Assembly (NCBI RefSeq): GCF_018417535.1
Contig: NZ_CP070979.1
Location: 124,001 to 188,000 of the forward strand
DNA: 64,000 bases
Direction: 5' to 3'
Origin: Burkholderia pyrrocinia
Lineage (GTDB): Bacteria > Pseudomonadota > Gammaproteobacteria > Burkholderiales > Burkholderiaceae
Part shown: one piece after another, positions 44,741 through 53,427 of the stretch
Layout: every line of letters starts with the position of its first letter
Numbering within the stretch: position 1 is the first letter of the stretch
The notes under the pieces: model-generated
What the model was told of the DNA's origin: nothing
What the model saw: only the letters and a program-made list of their open reading frames with translations
The model's database searches: none
Program-made: the position numbers and the translations under genes

Positions 44741-44802
44741 GAAGGGCCGCGGATCGCGACACGCATTCAACGATAAATACTTTTCGACGCAGGGAGGCGA
44801 AC

Positions 44803-45255
44803 ATGAACGATTTGACGCAGCAATCCGGGCCCGAGTTGATCGTGCGCGGCAGCCGTTTTGCGTTGCCGACGCTGGTGTTCGCGCTGGTCGCGATCGGCGG
44901 CGGTTTGGTCTGGGCCGCCAACTCGGATCCGTTTTTCAGCTTCACGTCGTTCATCATGCCGTTCATCGGGGCGCTGGGCGGCCTCGGTCACATGTTCATC
45001 ATGACGCGCGCCGTGTTCTTCGACGACACCTTCAAGGTGCAACGGATCTTCGTGCCTTATCGCGACGTTGTCGAAGTGACGCGCGGCACTTTCTCGCTGG
45101 TCGTGCGTTATCGCGTCGCGACGCGGTCGGGCGACACCAGGATGCGCAAGGTCAGGCTGCCGTTTGTCGAAATGCGCATCGACGACCGGAAAAAATGCCT
45201 CGAGATTTTGCGCAGGCACGCGCCTGACGCGTTCAAGACGGATATCGCCGCCTGA
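44803..45255 (+). CDS. small membrane protein with PH-like domain
   Basis: The 150-residue protein follows AGGGAGG. It has two membrane segments (ALPTLVFALVAIGGGLVWA and FIMPFIGALGGLGHMFIM) and a basic C-terminal domain of alternating strands (VFFDDTFKVQRIFVPYRDVV, RYRVATRSGDTRMRKVRLPF) that resembles the bacterial PH-like domain of small membrane proteins. Function unknown. The microsatellites directly upstream might change its expression. Confidence 0.75.
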   Translation: MNDLTQQSGPELIVRGSRFALPTLVFALVAIGGGLVWAANSDPFFSFTSFIMPFIGALGGLGHMFIMTRAVFFDDTFKVQRIFVPYRDVVEVTRGTFSLVVRYRVATRSGDTRMRKVRLPFVEMRIDDRKKCLEILRRHAPDAFKTDIAA

Positions 45256-45349
45256 ACGGCGCGCCGGGGCCGGGCGCGTATTGCGACGCCCGATCCACGG
45301 TGCATGTTCCGCCGGCGGTGCGTTGTTGTCCGAGCGCTGGTTCGCACAA

Positions 45350-45382
45350 CCGGCCTTCGCTTGCCGCGCGCGCGAAAGCCGG
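45350..45382. terminator. possible bidirectional terminator between convergent genes
   Basis: CCGGCCTTCGC and GCGAAAGCCGG can pair as an 11-bp stem with one mismatch and an 11-base loop. It lies between the convergent membrane protein gene and deoC. No T-run is present, which is common in high-GC genomes. Confidence 0.4.
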
Positions 45383-45392
45383 CCTTCGCGCG

Positions 45393-46073
45393 TCAGTACC
45401 CCGCGTCGCTGCCGCCCTGATCGGTGACGATCGCCACCCCCGAGCTCGTGCCGAGCCGCGTCGCGCCGGCGTCGAGCATCGCGAGCGCGGCCGCACGGTC
45501 GCGCACGCCGCCTGACGCCTTCACGCCGAGATCCGGGCCGACCGTGCGGCGCATCAGCGCGACATCCGCGAGCGTCGCGCCGCCGTGGCCGAACCCCGTC
45601 GACGTCTTCACGAATGCGACGCGGAGATCGCGGCACATCTCGCACACGCGCATCTTCTCGTCGTCGCTCAGCAGCCCGGTTTCGAGGATCACCTTCAGCG
45701 GCACCGCGCCGCACGCGTGGTGCACGGCTTCGACGTCGGCCTTCACGTCGTCGGCGCGGCCGCTCTTCAGCGCGCCGAGGTTGATCACCATGTCGATCTC
45801 GCCGGCGCCCGCCGCGATCGCGGCCGACGCCTCGAATGCCTTCGCGGCCGACAGCCCCGCGCCGAGCGGAAAGCCGACCACCGCGCACACGAGCACGCCG
45901 GTATCGGCCAGCTCGCGTGCGGCGAGCGGCACGTTCGCCGAATTCACGCAGACCGAGTAAAAGCGATGCTCGGCCGCCTGGCGGCAGAGTTCGCGGATCT
46001 GCGCGTCGTTCGCGTCAGGCGCGAGCAGCGTGTGATCGATGGTTCGAGCGAGTTGGGCGTTGGAAAGCGGCAT
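45393..46073 (-). CDS. deoC: deoxyribose-phosphate aldolase DeoC
   Basis: The 226-residue enzyme splits 2-deoxyribose 5-phosphate to acetaldehyde and glyceraldehyde 3-phosphate. Visible active-site features are the Schiff-base Lys156 in FVKTSTGFG, Lys185 in [10 protein letters not shown] and Asp94 in GEIDMVIN. Length is typical of the short bacterial class. It is divergent from deoR, with a palindrome and a hairpin in the 146-base intergenic region. Confidence 0.95.
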   Translation of the reverse strand: MPLSNAQLARTIDHTLLAPDANDAQIRELCRQAAEHRFYSVCVNSANVPLAARELADTGVLVCAVVGFPLGAGLSAAKAFEASAAIAAGAGEIDMVINLGALKSGRADDVKADVEAVHHACGAVPLKVILETGLLSDDEKMRVCEMCRDLRVAFVKTSTGFGHGGATLADVALMRRTVGPDLGVKASGGVRDRAAALAMLDAGATRLGTSSGVAIVTDQGGSDAGY

Positions 46074-46093
46074 GTGTCAGGGCTCCACGGAGC

Positions 46094-46112
46094 GTGTGCC
46101 GAAAGGGCACAC
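46094..46112. repeat. 7-bp hairpin in the deoC leader
   Basis: GTGTGCC and GGCACAC flank a GAAAG loop, 21 bases before the deoC start. It would form in the deoC mRNA leader and could affect translation or be part of an operator. Confidence 0.5.
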
Positions 46113-46120
46113 GGAAAGTT

Positions 46121-46134
46121 GATGTTTTCACATC
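46121..46134. promoter_or_regulatory. palindrome over the deoR promoter (GATGTTTTCACATC)
   Basis: The sequence is an inverted repeat GATGT-TTTC-ACATC. It overlaps the -35-like TTGATG (46119-46124), which is 17 bases from a -10-like TACAAA (46142-46147) for deoR. It shares the CACAT half-site with the palindrome before the kinase gene, so it may be an autoregulatory DeoR site. Confidence 0.45.
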
Positions 46135-46219
46135 GGTTTGTTACAAATACGACATTCCGGCCGGGCCTGCGCGCCCGGCACGACACGCGACGAGCGCGAA
46201 TGGCAGGCAGGATACAGGC

Positions 46220-46990
46220 ATGGAAACGAAGAAGGGCGAACGGATCAAGACGCTGATGAACGTGCTGCAAGGGCAGAACGCGATTCATCTGAGGGAAGTC
46301 GCCGAGCTGTTCGGCGTGTCCGAGATGACGATCCGCCGCGATCTGGCGGACAACCCGCACGGCCTCAGCCTGATCGGCGGTTATGTGACGCGCCATTTCG
46401 CCGCGCAGCGCAGCGATATCGGCGAATACCTGATCAGCGCCGAGAACAACCGGCAGACCGAGGAAAAGCGCCGCATCGGCAAGCTGGCCGCGCAGTTCGT
46501 GACGACCGGCGACACGATCTTCGTCGACTGCGGTTCGACCACGCCGTTCATCGTCGACTTCATTCCGGACGACCTCGAATTCACGGCCGTCTGCAATTCG
46601 CTGAACGTATTCGCGAAGCTGCAGCAAAAGCCGCACTGCAGCGTGATCCTGTGCGGCGGCGCGTACCACCGCAAGAACATGGTGTTCGAGTCGGTCGCCG
46701 AAACCGGCATCCTCGACACGGTGCGCGTGTCGAAGGCGTTCATCTCGGCGGCCGGCGTGAGCGACCGCTGCGGCGTCACGTGCTTCAACTTCCACGAAGT
46801 CGACGTGAAGAAGAAGGTGATGGAGCGCGCGCAGAACCGTTTCCTGCTGGTCGACCACACGAAGTTCGACGAAGTGCGCGCGGCCTATTTCGCCGAACTG
46901 ACCGACTTCAACTACGTGATCTCCGACGGGCAACTGAGCCGCCGCTACGAAACGACGATCCGCGAACACGGAATCGCGCTCGTGACCTGA
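46220..46990 (+). CDS. deoR: DeoR-family transcriptional repressor
   Basis: The 256-residue protein has an N-terminal helix-turn-helix (HLREVAELFGVSEMTIRRDL) and a C-terminal DeoR sugar-phosphate-sensing domain (TGDTIFVDCGSTTPFIVDF, then LLVDHTKFDEV). Family members release DNA on binding a sugar phosphate; deoxyribose 5-phosphate is the likely inducer given the neighbours. It is divergent from deoC and convergent with the leftward kinase-permease unit, so it sits between the genes it probably controls. The ATG at 46220 gives the family's usual start. Confidence 0.93.
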   Translation: METKKGERIKTLMNVLQGQNAIHLREVAELFGVSEMTIRRDLADNPHGLSLIGGYVTRHFAAQRSDIGEYLISAENNRQTEEKRRIGKLAAQFVTTGDTIFVDCGSTTPFIVDFIPDDLEFTAVCNSLNVFAKLQQKPHCSVILCGGAYHRKNMVFESVAETGILDTVRVSKAFISAAGVSDRCGVTCFNFHEVDVKKKVMERAQNRFLLVDHTKFDEVRAAYFAELTDFNYVISDGQLSRRYETTIREHGIALVT

Positions 46991-47012
46991 TGCAACGCGG
47001 CTGCGCATCGCG

Positions 47013-48065
47013 TTATGCATCGCGCGCTTCCTCCGCGCTCAGGTAGCCGGTGACCACGTCGAAGCGGCGCGTCGCGCCCGGCGCGAGTGCCGCGACATGG
47101 CCCTTGCGGCGCTCGGCTTCATAACCCTCCGGCTCGCAGGTCGACGGCAGCGCGAACGCGGCCACCTGCTGGTCCGCGTTGTGCAGGATCCAGCGCGTCG
47201 CATGCGGGAACTGTTCGGGGCGGAACGCGGTGTGGAATGCGCCGCCGTCCGGATGCGCGAGCAGGAAATGCGCGACGCCGTCTGCGTCCGTTTCCGCACC
47301 GTTCATGAAGAACACGATCTCGGGGTCGTACAGCGCGGGTGCATCGAGCGTCGCGAGCCGTTCCGGCTCGCGTGCGAGCGTGGCCGAGTAGTCGCGCCAC
47401 GCGGCGGTCGGCTTCACGTGCGCGGGCACGCTGTCGCGCAACCGCAATCCGCCGCGTGATAACGACTGCACGAAGCGGCCGCCCGGCACGTACGCATAGT
47501 TCAGGTGCGCCATGTACATCAGGTCCATCGGCGCGCCGCCGAGGTTCGTCACGTCCATCGCGATCGTCATCTGCGCATCGTGCTCCGCGACGCGTACCGA
47601 CGGACGCGCGACATAGTGGCTGCCGAAGCCCTGCACGTATTCGTATTCGCCGGTCACTTCGACCGTTGCGCCGTGCGCATCCGAGCCGACGACCAGGCTC
47701 GCGCGATCCATCGGCGCGCACGGCATCTCGCCGTGCAGCGCATGCGTGTCGTCCGGCCCCGGGCAGCCGTTGCGCAGCAGCCCGCTGTGGAACATGAAGC
47801 AGCCGTAGGTATCGATGATCGACGCCGCGCGCTTCGGTTGCCGGAACATGTGCTTCATCGTCAGGTCATGGCCGTCGAACGCGGCGGCCCAGATCATCTG
47901 GCCGAGATACGGCAGCACGACGACGTGGCCGCGGCGGTTCGCGAGCTTCAGCGCCTCGACGCCGGACGGATACGCGAACGCGGTGACGGTGATGCCGTCG
48001 GTGCGGTACAGCGTGCGCGGCGTGTCGCGGAAGTCGTTGCGCCGCAGTTCGAACTCGCCTCGCAT
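47013..48065 (-). CDS. DUF4432 / aldose-epimerase-fold protein (DeoX-like)
   Basis: The 350-residue protein has an aldose 1-epimerase-like beta-sandwich pattern: YPSGVEALKLANRRGHVVVL, GQMIWAAAFDGHDLTMKH, CFMFHSGLLRNGCPG with its HSG, and VEVTGEYEYVQ. It likely interconverts anomers of deoxyribose or a related sugar. It is 2 bases after the permease. The gene set kinase, permease and this protein matches Salmonella deoK, deoP, deoX, where DeoX has a poorly defined role. Substrate is inferred. Confidence 0.85.
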   Translation of the reverse strand: MRGEFELRRNDFRDTPRTLYRTDGITVTAFAYPSGVEALKLANRRGHVVVLPYLGQMIWAAAFDGHDLTMKHMFRQPKRAASIIDTYGCFMFHSGLLRNGCPGPDDTHALHGEMPCAPMDRASLVVGSDAHGATVEVTGEYEYVQGFGSHYVARPSVRVAEHDAQMTIAMDVTNLGGAPMDLMYMAHLNYAYVPGGRFVQSLSRGGLRLRDSVPAHVKPTAAWRDYSATLAREPERLATLDAPALYDPEIVFFMNGAETDADGVAHFLLAHPDGGAFHTAFRPEQFPHATRWILHNADQQVAAFALPSTCEPEGYEAERRKGHVAALAPGATRRFDVVTGYLSAEEARDA

Positions 48066-48067
48066 GG

Positions 48068-49441
48068 TCACGCTCCCGACGGGTTGCGCGTGTCGGCGTA
48101 GCGCGCTGGCGTGCCGGCGCCAGCCGCCGCATCGGGCGTCGCGGCCGGCAGGTGGCGCAGGCAGTAGAAGCCGTAGTAGACGATCACGACGAAGCACGCG
48201 AGCGGCACGACGAACGCGAGCTGCATGTTGCCGCCGGTGCGATCGGAGATCAGCCCCTGGATCAGCGGCACGACCGCGCCGCCGACGATGCTCATCACGA
48301 GGATCGAGCCGCCGTATTCGGTGTCCTTGCCGAGGCCGTCGATCGTGAGGCCGTAGATCGTCGGCCAGCACGGGCCGAGGAACACGCTCACGCACACGGC
48401 CGCATAGACGGCGGTGATGTTGTGTACGCCGATCGTGTACGCGAGCAGCGCGATGCACAGGATGCCGTAGACGATCAGCACCTTGGCCGGGCCGACGCGC
48501 TTCATCACGAGCGTCGCGACCAGCTTGCCGACGAAGAACGCGAAGAACGTCGCGAGCAGGTAGCGCGATGCGCCGCGCTCGGTGAGGCCGCCGATCTGCA
48601 TCGCGAGCCGGATCGTGAAGCTCCACACGCCGACCTGCGCGCCGACATACAGGAACTGCGCGACGACGCCCGCGACGAAGCGCCGGTTGCCGAACAGCCG
48701 CGCGAGCGTGCCGCGCGCGTCGATCCTGTGCGTGGTCGCGCCCGGGCCGTTGCCCTTGCAGGCCGGGTACGGTGTGAGCGCAAACACGATGAACACGGCG
48801 ACGAGCACGACGATCAGCCACTTGTACGGTTCGAGTGTGGCCTGGATCATCGCGAGCTGATGCACGTGCGCGTCGGCGGCCGACATCGCCGCGAGCTGCG
48901 CATGCGACGCGTCGCCTTCCTTGAAGATCAGGAAGCTGCCCATGTAGACGCCGGCCATCGCGCCGAACGGATAGAACGTCTGCGAGATGTTCAGCCGCCG
49001 CGTGCTGGTGTCGCGCGGGCCCATCAGCGTCGAATACGAGTTCGACGCCGTCTCGAGGAACGACAGGCCCGCGGCGATCACGAACAGCGCGACGAGGAAC
49101 ATCCCGTACTTCGCCATCGACGCGGCCGGGAAGAACAGCAGGCAGCCGGTCGTGTAGAGCAGCAGGCCGACGAGGATCGTCGTCTTGTAGCTGAACTTCT
49201 TCACGACGGTCGCGGCCGGAATCGCGAGGAAGAAGTAGCCGAGATAGAACGCGGACTGTACGAACGCCGATTCGAAATCGGACAGGAAGAACGATTTCTT
49301 GAACTGCGCGATCAGCACGTCGTTCAGGTTCGCGGCGGTGCCCCACAGCGCGAACAGGCAGCACAGCAGCGTGAATGCGAAAAGCGGCGTGCGGTTCAGG
49401 TAATAGCCGTCGGGTGTGTGTTCGATTCTGGCTCGGCTCAC
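48068..49441 (-). CDS. FucP-type MFS sugar permease (probable deoxyribose transporter)
   Basis: The 457-residue protein has about 12 membrane segments and the FucP-type start LLCCLFALWGTAANLNDVLI, where the family has a conserved FxxWGxxxxLND motif. Other family blocks are FLETASNSYSTLMGP and CWPTIYGLTIDGLG. The family symports L-fucose or other sugars with protons. With deoC, deoR and a kinase adjacent, deoxyribose is the likely substrate, as for Salmonella DeoP. Confidence 0.92.
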   Translation of the reverse strand: MSRARIEHTPDGYYLNRTPLFAFTLLCCLFALWGTAANLNDVLIAQFKKSFFLSDFESAFVQSAFYLGYFFLAIPAATVVKKFSYKTTILVGLLLYTTGCLLFFPAASMAKYGMFLVALFVIAAGLSFLETASNSYSTLMGPRDTSTRRLNISQTFYPFGAMAGVYMGSFLIFKEGDASHAQLAAMSAADAHVHQLAMIQATLEPYKWLIVVLVAVFIVFALTPYPACKGNGPGATTHRIDARGTLARLFGNRRFVAGVVAQFLYVGAQVGVWSFTIRLAMQIGGLTERGASRYLLATFFAFFVGKLVATLVMKRVGPAKVLIVYGILCIALLAYTIGVHNITAVYAAVCVSVFLGPCWPTIYGLTIDGLGKDTEYGGSILVMSIVGGAVVPLIQGLISDRTGGNMQLAFVVPLACFVVIVYYGFYCLRHLPAATPDAAAGAGTPARYADTRNPSGA

Positions 49442-49483
49442 GGGTGTCTCCTTCCCAGGTTGTCTCGTCGATGAAGGCGCCGT

Positions 49484-50410
49484 TCAGAGGCCGGCGTCGC
49501 GGAGGAAGCGTTCGAACGTCGCGGCGTCGGCGTACGACTTCTGCGTGCCGAGGCCCGTGACCGAATGCGCGGCGTACGCGGATGCGTAGCGCATCGCGTC
49601 GATCGCGTCGCGTGACGCGGCGTAGCAGCGCGCGAAGCAGCCGATATACGCGTCGCCGGCGCCTGTCGTATCGCGCGCGTCGACGGGTACGCCCGGCACG
49701 TGCTGCACGCCGTCGCGCGACACGAGCAGCGAACCCTTGTCGCCGAGCGTGACGAGCACGTGTTTCAGCCCGCGCGCGACCAGCGCTTCGGCGGCGCGCG
49801 CCGCGGTGTCGCGCGAATCGACTGGCATGCCCGACACGATCGCGAGCTCGGTTTCGTTCGGCACGAAGAATTCGACGGAGCGGATTCGCTCGAAATCGAG
49901 ATCGGCCACCGCGGGCGCGGGGTTCAGCAAAACCGGGATGCCGTGCCGCGCGCCGAACGCGATCGCGTGATAGACGGTGTCGAGTTCGATCTCGAGCTGC
50001 AGCACGATCAGCGCGCATTCGACGAGTGTCGGCGCGGCCGCGTCGATGTCGGCCGGCTTCAGGTGGCGGTTCGCGCCCTTGACGATCAGGATGCTGTTGC
50101 TCGAATCGGGTTCGACGAAGATCGGCGCGACGCCGCTCGGCACGCCGGCGACCTTGCGCACGTGCGTGATGTCGATCCCCTCGCGCTCGAAGTTGCGGAT
50201 CGTGTTGTCGGCGAACACGTCGTCGCCGACCTTCGTCACCATCACGACGCGCGCGCCGAGGCGTGCGGCCGCGACCGCCTGGTTCGCGCCCTTGCCGCCG
50301 CAGCCGAGCTCGAAGTTCGGTGCTTCGAGCGTTTCGCCCCGGGCGGGCATGCGCGCGACATAGGTCACGAGGTCGACCATGTTGCTGCCGATCACGGCGA
50401 TTGTCTCCAT
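49484..50410 (-). CDS. PfkB-family ribokinase / probable deoxyribokinase
   Basis: The 308-residue kinase has the two PfkB signatures: GGKGANQAVAAARLGA near the N-terminus and DTTGAGDAYIGCF with catalytic Asp near the C-terminus. It should phosphorylate ribose or deoxyribose at C5. Context (deoC, deoR, permease, DeoX-like) favours deoxyribokinase. AAGAGAC precedes the ATG at 50410. A promoter with an embedded palindrome lies at 50476-50504. It leads the leftward three-gene unit. Confidence 0.9.
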   Translation of the reverse strand: METIAVIGSNMVDLVTYVARMPARGETLEAPNFELGCGGKGANQAVAAARLGARVVMVTKVGDDVFADNTIRNFEREGIDITHVRKVAGVPSGVAPIFVEPDSSNSILIVKGANRHLKPADIDAAAPTLVECALIVLQLEIELDTVYHAIAFGARHGIPVLLNPAPAVADLDFERIRSVEFFVPNETELAIVSGMPVDSRDTAARAAEALVARGLKHVLVTLGDKGSLLVSRDGVQHVPGVPVDARDTTGAGDAYIGCFARCYAASRDAIDAMRYASAYAAHSVTGLGTQKSYADAATFERFLRDAGL

Positions 50411-50475
50411 CTGCGTCTCTTCCTTGGTATGGGTGCGCCGCGTGCGTGGTCGGCGGCGGCCTGCAACAGATGATA

Positions 50476-50504
50476 ATAAAATCACATTAAATGTGAGAAT
50501 GCAA
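50476..50504 (-). promoter_or_regulatory. kinase-operon promoter with a palindromic operator in the spacer
   Basis: On the minus strand TTGCAT (50504-50499) and TTTTAT (50481-50476) are separated by 17 bases. The perfect palindrome TCACATTAAATGTGA (50482-50496, 7-bp arms around one base) fills that spacer, 72 bases before the start codon. A repressor bound there would block RNA polymerase. DeoR is the obvious candidate. Confidence 0.6.
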
Positions 50505-50545
50505 TCTTGTTATGTTGCTTTGGTCACGATTTGAAGGAGGGATTT

Positions 50546-50665
50546 GTGGGCGGATCTGGCATGGGCAGGCGGCGGCGGGGCTGCGGGACGGCCGGGGCAG
50601 GGGCGCGACCGGGCAGCGTGCCGGACGCGGAATCGGCGGGCGAACGGCCGGTCTTCTATCGCTGA
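50546..50665 (+). CDS. possible 39-residue basic peptide with a strong ribosome site
   Basis: A strong AAGGAGG (50534-50540) lies 5 bases before a GTG at 50546. The 39-codon frame encodes a Gly/Arg-rich product ending ERPVFYR. It is divergent from the kinase promoter and may be a leader peptide or only a chance match. The rest of the 50505-50750 gap shows nothing else. Confidence 0.25.
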   Translation: MGGSGMGRRRRGCGTAGAGARPGSVPDAESAGERPVFYR

Positions 50666-50750
50666 AGTAGCGGCGTATTTCGGCGGCCGGGTGGCCGGGA
50701 CGGATCGATGTCGCCAGGTCGGGCGCCCGTTACGGCGGCGTCCGTGCGTA

Positions 50751-51428
50751 TCACGCGTATTGGAGAGTCAGTGCATCGAGGTTGCGATACGCGGCGGGCG
50801 TCAGGTGGGCGAACGCATCGGACCGGAACAGCGGATGCTGCGCGCGCAGATGTTCGAGTGCCTGCTTTCGGCCGGCACGGAAGGCCGTCGACGGCGCGTC
50901 CGGATCCTGCGCCCACTCCCGCGCGATCGCGCGGTCGTATTCGCGCAGCCGGTCGGGCGCGGCGGCAAGGATCGCGAGATCGGCGTCGAGAAAAATCCAC
51001 CCGGCGCGCTGCAGGTCCGGATCGGACGCGAACGTATCGGGCAGCCGGTGCGACTTTGTCGCGAGCACGAGATCGTGTGCAACGGACACATGCGATGCGT
51101 GCGCATGCAACCAGGATTCGGTGCAGCGTTCGTTCGTGACTTGCACGAGCCATTGCGCGCTGCGCGCTTCGTTGTCCGCATAGTCCGGCAACGTCGTCGC
51201 GTAGACGAAGTCGTGCGCCCATACGGCGAGCTCGATAATTGGCCACCGCGGTTCCGCGCGGTACGGCGCGAGGTGTGCAAACAGTTCCGCTAGGTGCGCG
51301 AGCGTGTGGTAGAAGCGCTGCGGCTCGCTGTAGGCACGCTCGACCAGCGGCCAGACAGCGGCCGTGCCGAAGCAGGCGTCGCAGGATGCGCGCAGCGTGC
51401 GGGCGAGGTCGGGGGCGAGGTCGTTCAT
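50751..51428 (-). CDS. HD-superfamily metal-dependent hydrolase
   Basis: The 225-residue protein reads RFYHTLAHLAELF, LAVWAHDFVYATTLPDYADN and NEARSAQWL; the YHTLAH, AHDFVY and DNExxSA blocks match a family of predicted HD phosphohydrolases. The paired HD gives one metal ligand set. Substrate is unknown. The ATG at 51428 is chosen to match the family N-terminus. It is followed by no co-directed gene within 300 bases. Confidence 0.82.
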   Translation of the reverse strand: MNDLAPDLARTLRASCDACFGTAAVWPLVERAYSEPQRFYHTLAHLAELFAHLAPYRAEPRWPIIELAVWAHDFVYATTLPDYADNEARSAQWLVQVTNERCTESWLHAHASHVSVAHDLVLATKSHRLPDTFASDPDLQRAGWIFLDADLAILAAAPDRLREYDRAIAREWAQDPDAPSTAFRAGRKQALEHLRAQHPLFRSDAFAHLTPAAYRNLDALTLQYA

Positions 51429-51491
51429 GTCGGCGATCGGGTCGGACAGGCGATGCGCGCAGCATAGCAAACGCGGCGGCGTGCGCTGCTT

Positions 51492-52352
51492 CTACACGTT
51501 GATGACGCCGCGCCCGAGTTCCATCACGCGGCCCCCGACGCCGATTTCGCCGTTTGCGCTGACCGACAGCCGCAGCAGACAAGGCCGGCCAACGGCTTCG
51601 CCCTGTTCGACCCGAAAGGCGACAGGCAGGGCATGGTTGCCCGCAAGCAGCCAGCCGCCCAGATTCGCACAGGCCGACCCGGTGCCCGGGTCCTCCGAAA
51701 TGCCGCCGCCGTGCTTGACGAAGAAGTAGCGGGAGACCACCGTCCCCGGGCGGTCGGCGTCGAACGCGAACACATAGGCGGTCTTGCGGCCGAGACTGCT
51801 TTTCGGCCAGATGTCGAGACACGCGCTGTCGGGCTGCGCGCGGCGCACGGCTGCGGTGTCCTTGAGTGCGACCAGTAGTTGGTCGGCACCGGTATCGACC
51901 CAGATCGGCGGCGCGAGCAGATCGTCCGGTGTGAGCCCGAGCAGCGCCGCCGTTTGGGCATCGGACAACTCGCACGCTGCCGTCTTCGGCATGCCCGCGT
52001 GCGGCGCGACGAACGTCCACACGTCGTCGCGTGCATTGACGTTGACCACCCCGGCCTTGAATTCGAGTGCGAGAGCGTCGCCAGCCTCGAGCAGGTCGCG
52101 CACGACATGTGCGGTGCCGAGCGTGGGATGGCCCGCAAAGGCCATCTCATAGCCCGGCGTGAAGATGCGGACCCGCGCATGCGCGCGCTCCGATGGCAAC
52201 ACGAAGGTCGTTTCGGACAGGTTGAACTGCACGGCCAGTGCCTGCATGGTCGCGTCGTCCATGCCGCGCGCATCTTCGAACACGCAAAGCGGGTTGCCGC
52301 CAAACGTCGATTCGGCGAATACATTCAGCAGGCGGAAGGCATACGTGGTCAT
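51492..52352 (-). CDS. PhzF family isomerase-like protein
   Basis: The 286-residue protein begins YAFRLLNVFAESTFGGNPLC and carries NLSETTFVLP with the catalytic-type Glu, GYEMAFAGHPTLGTAHV, and FFVKHGGGISEDPGTGSACA, all PhzF signatures. PhzF isomerises a dihydro-anthranilate in phenazine synthesis, but no other phz genes are present, so it is one of the many stand-alone homologues of unknown substrate. Confidence 0.92.
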   Translation of the reverse strand: MTTYAFRLLNVFAESTFGGNPLCVFEDARGMDDATMQALAVQFNLSETTFVLPSERAHARVRIFTPGYEMAFAGHPTLGTAHVVRDLLEAGDALALEFKAGVVNVNARDDVWTFVAPHAGMPKTAACELSDAQTAALLGLTPDDLLAPPIWVDTGADQLLVALKDTAAVRRAQPDSACLDIWPKSSLGRKTAYVFAFDADRPGTVVSRYFFVKHGGGISEDPGTGSACANLGGWLLAGNHALPVAFRVEQGEAVGRPCLLRLSVSANGEIGVGGRVMELGRGVINV

Positions 52353-52475
52353 TTGAATCTCGCGCGGGTGTGGCGATAACCGTACCTGGGTGGCATGGAT
52401 GCGGACTGTACGCGTCGGCGAGCAGCCTATCGCGCGCTCCGTTCAGCGCGTCGGCGCCACGCGGAGTCGCGTCGG

Positions 52476-53294
52476 TCAGCCCAGCTTGTCGAGCGGTGCA
52501 AGCATCGCCAGCATGTCGGGATGCTTCAGGACTTTCTTGTACTCCGCCGGACTCATTGCGTCGATCAATACGCGGCCGCTCACGTCCGCCTTGATGTACT
52601 CGACCGCGAGCAGCGCAATGACGGGATTGGTCGTCAGCGTCGCCTGGTCGGGCGAATGATCGCCGAACTCTGCCGCCACCGCCTCGGTGTTGTCCGCGAC
52701 CGCGACGGCGAGCCGGCGTCCGGAAAGCCTGAGCCGCGCGCTGGCGCCGCATTTGGCCATATCGTAATGGCGCGGCCCGTTGAGCGTGCGATTGCCGTAT
52801 ATCGCCACATGCGTATCGACGCCCCGAGCCGCGGCGGCTTCGAGCAGCGGCCCCAGTTCGTCGATTTCCTCGTCCCAGACGCCCGCAAATATCTGCGTCT
52901 TCGCATTGACGATGACGCGTGCGAACGCGCTGGCGATCGCTTCCCGCCCGCTCAACGACCAGACCAGCCCCGGCTCCTGCTGCACCGGCAGCCGATCGAG
53001 CGCGCCCGCGGCCAGTTCAAGATCGGCATTGAAGCGCGTGCGCAATTCTTCGAGCAACGACCGGTGCGGCACGGCCGCATAGCGGACGGGTTCGGACCGG
53101 TTGACGAGCACCGCCCCGCGCGCTTCCAGACGCGTCAAGGTTTCATAGATCTTGGAGGGCGGCATGCCGGCGCGCCGGCCGACTTCCGCACCCGTCAGCG
53201 CCGCTTGCCCGACGAGGGCCGCGTATGCCTGCGCCTCGTATTGGGTAAATCCAAGCCGGATCAACGACGTGATCAGCTCCGTGTTCTCGCTCAT
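52476..53294 (-). CDS. TrmB family transcriptional regulator
   Basis: The 272-residue protein has an N-terminal TrmB winged helix (LIRLGFTQYEAQAYAALVG, GMPPSKIYETLTRLEARG) and a C-terminal ligand domain with GVWDEEIDELGPLLEAAAAR and VDTHVAIYGN. It is divergent from the ridA-MFS pair and 133 bases away. The intervening promoter region contains two matching palindromes, making it the likely autoregulated repressor of that pair. Confidence 0.9.
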   Translation of the reverse strand: MSENTELITSLIRLGFTQYEAQAYAALVGQAALTGAEVGRRAGMPPSKIYETLTRLEARGAVLVNRSEPVRYAAVPHRSLLEELRTRFNADLELAAGALDRLPVQQEPGLVWSLSGREAIASAFARVIVNAKTQIFAGVWDEEIDELGPLLEAAAARGVDTHVAIYGNRTLNGPRHYDMAKCGASARLRLSGRRLAVAVADNTEAVAAEFGDHSPDQATLTTNPVIALLAVEYIKADVSGRVLIDAMSPAEYKKVLKHPDMLAMLAPLDKLG

Positions 53295-53336
53295 GTGTAT
53301 TCGCTCCGGCACCCACGACGATCTTCATGGGATTCC

Positions 53337-53390
53337 TTGATTAACTACCAGAGTAGTATACAATCGCTTTCACTTACTACCCAAGTAGTA
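53337..53390 (+). promoter_or_regulatory. ridA promoter with two TrmB-type operator palindromes
   Basis: TTGATT (53337-53342) and TACAAT (53359-53364) are 16 bases apart. Palindrome ACTACCAGAGTAGT (53344-53357) fills the spacer; a second, ACTACCCAAGTAGT (53376-53389), lies just past the expected transcription start. Their centres are 32 bases apart, about three helical turns, consistent with cooperative binding. Half-site ACTAC/GTAGT is shared exactly. Confidence 0.7.
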
Positions 53391-53427
53391 GGTGACATTC
53401 CTGAACCTTATCGGAGGGATCTTCAAG

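Larger units (their letters stand above)
44143..44802. other. 660-bp gene-free, degenerate stretch
   Basis: This gap holds an AT-rich block (44285-44370), a minus-strand dehydrogenase fragment (44466-44573), a perfect hairpin (44624-44651) and two adjoining tandem repeats (44676-44740). No intact gene was found. It looks like a decayed region between olsB and the membrane protein gene. Confidence 0.6.

Noticed and set aside
51492..52352. PhzF homologue as evidence for phenazine production
   Set aside because: No other phz genes are nearby; stand-alone PhzF homologues are common.
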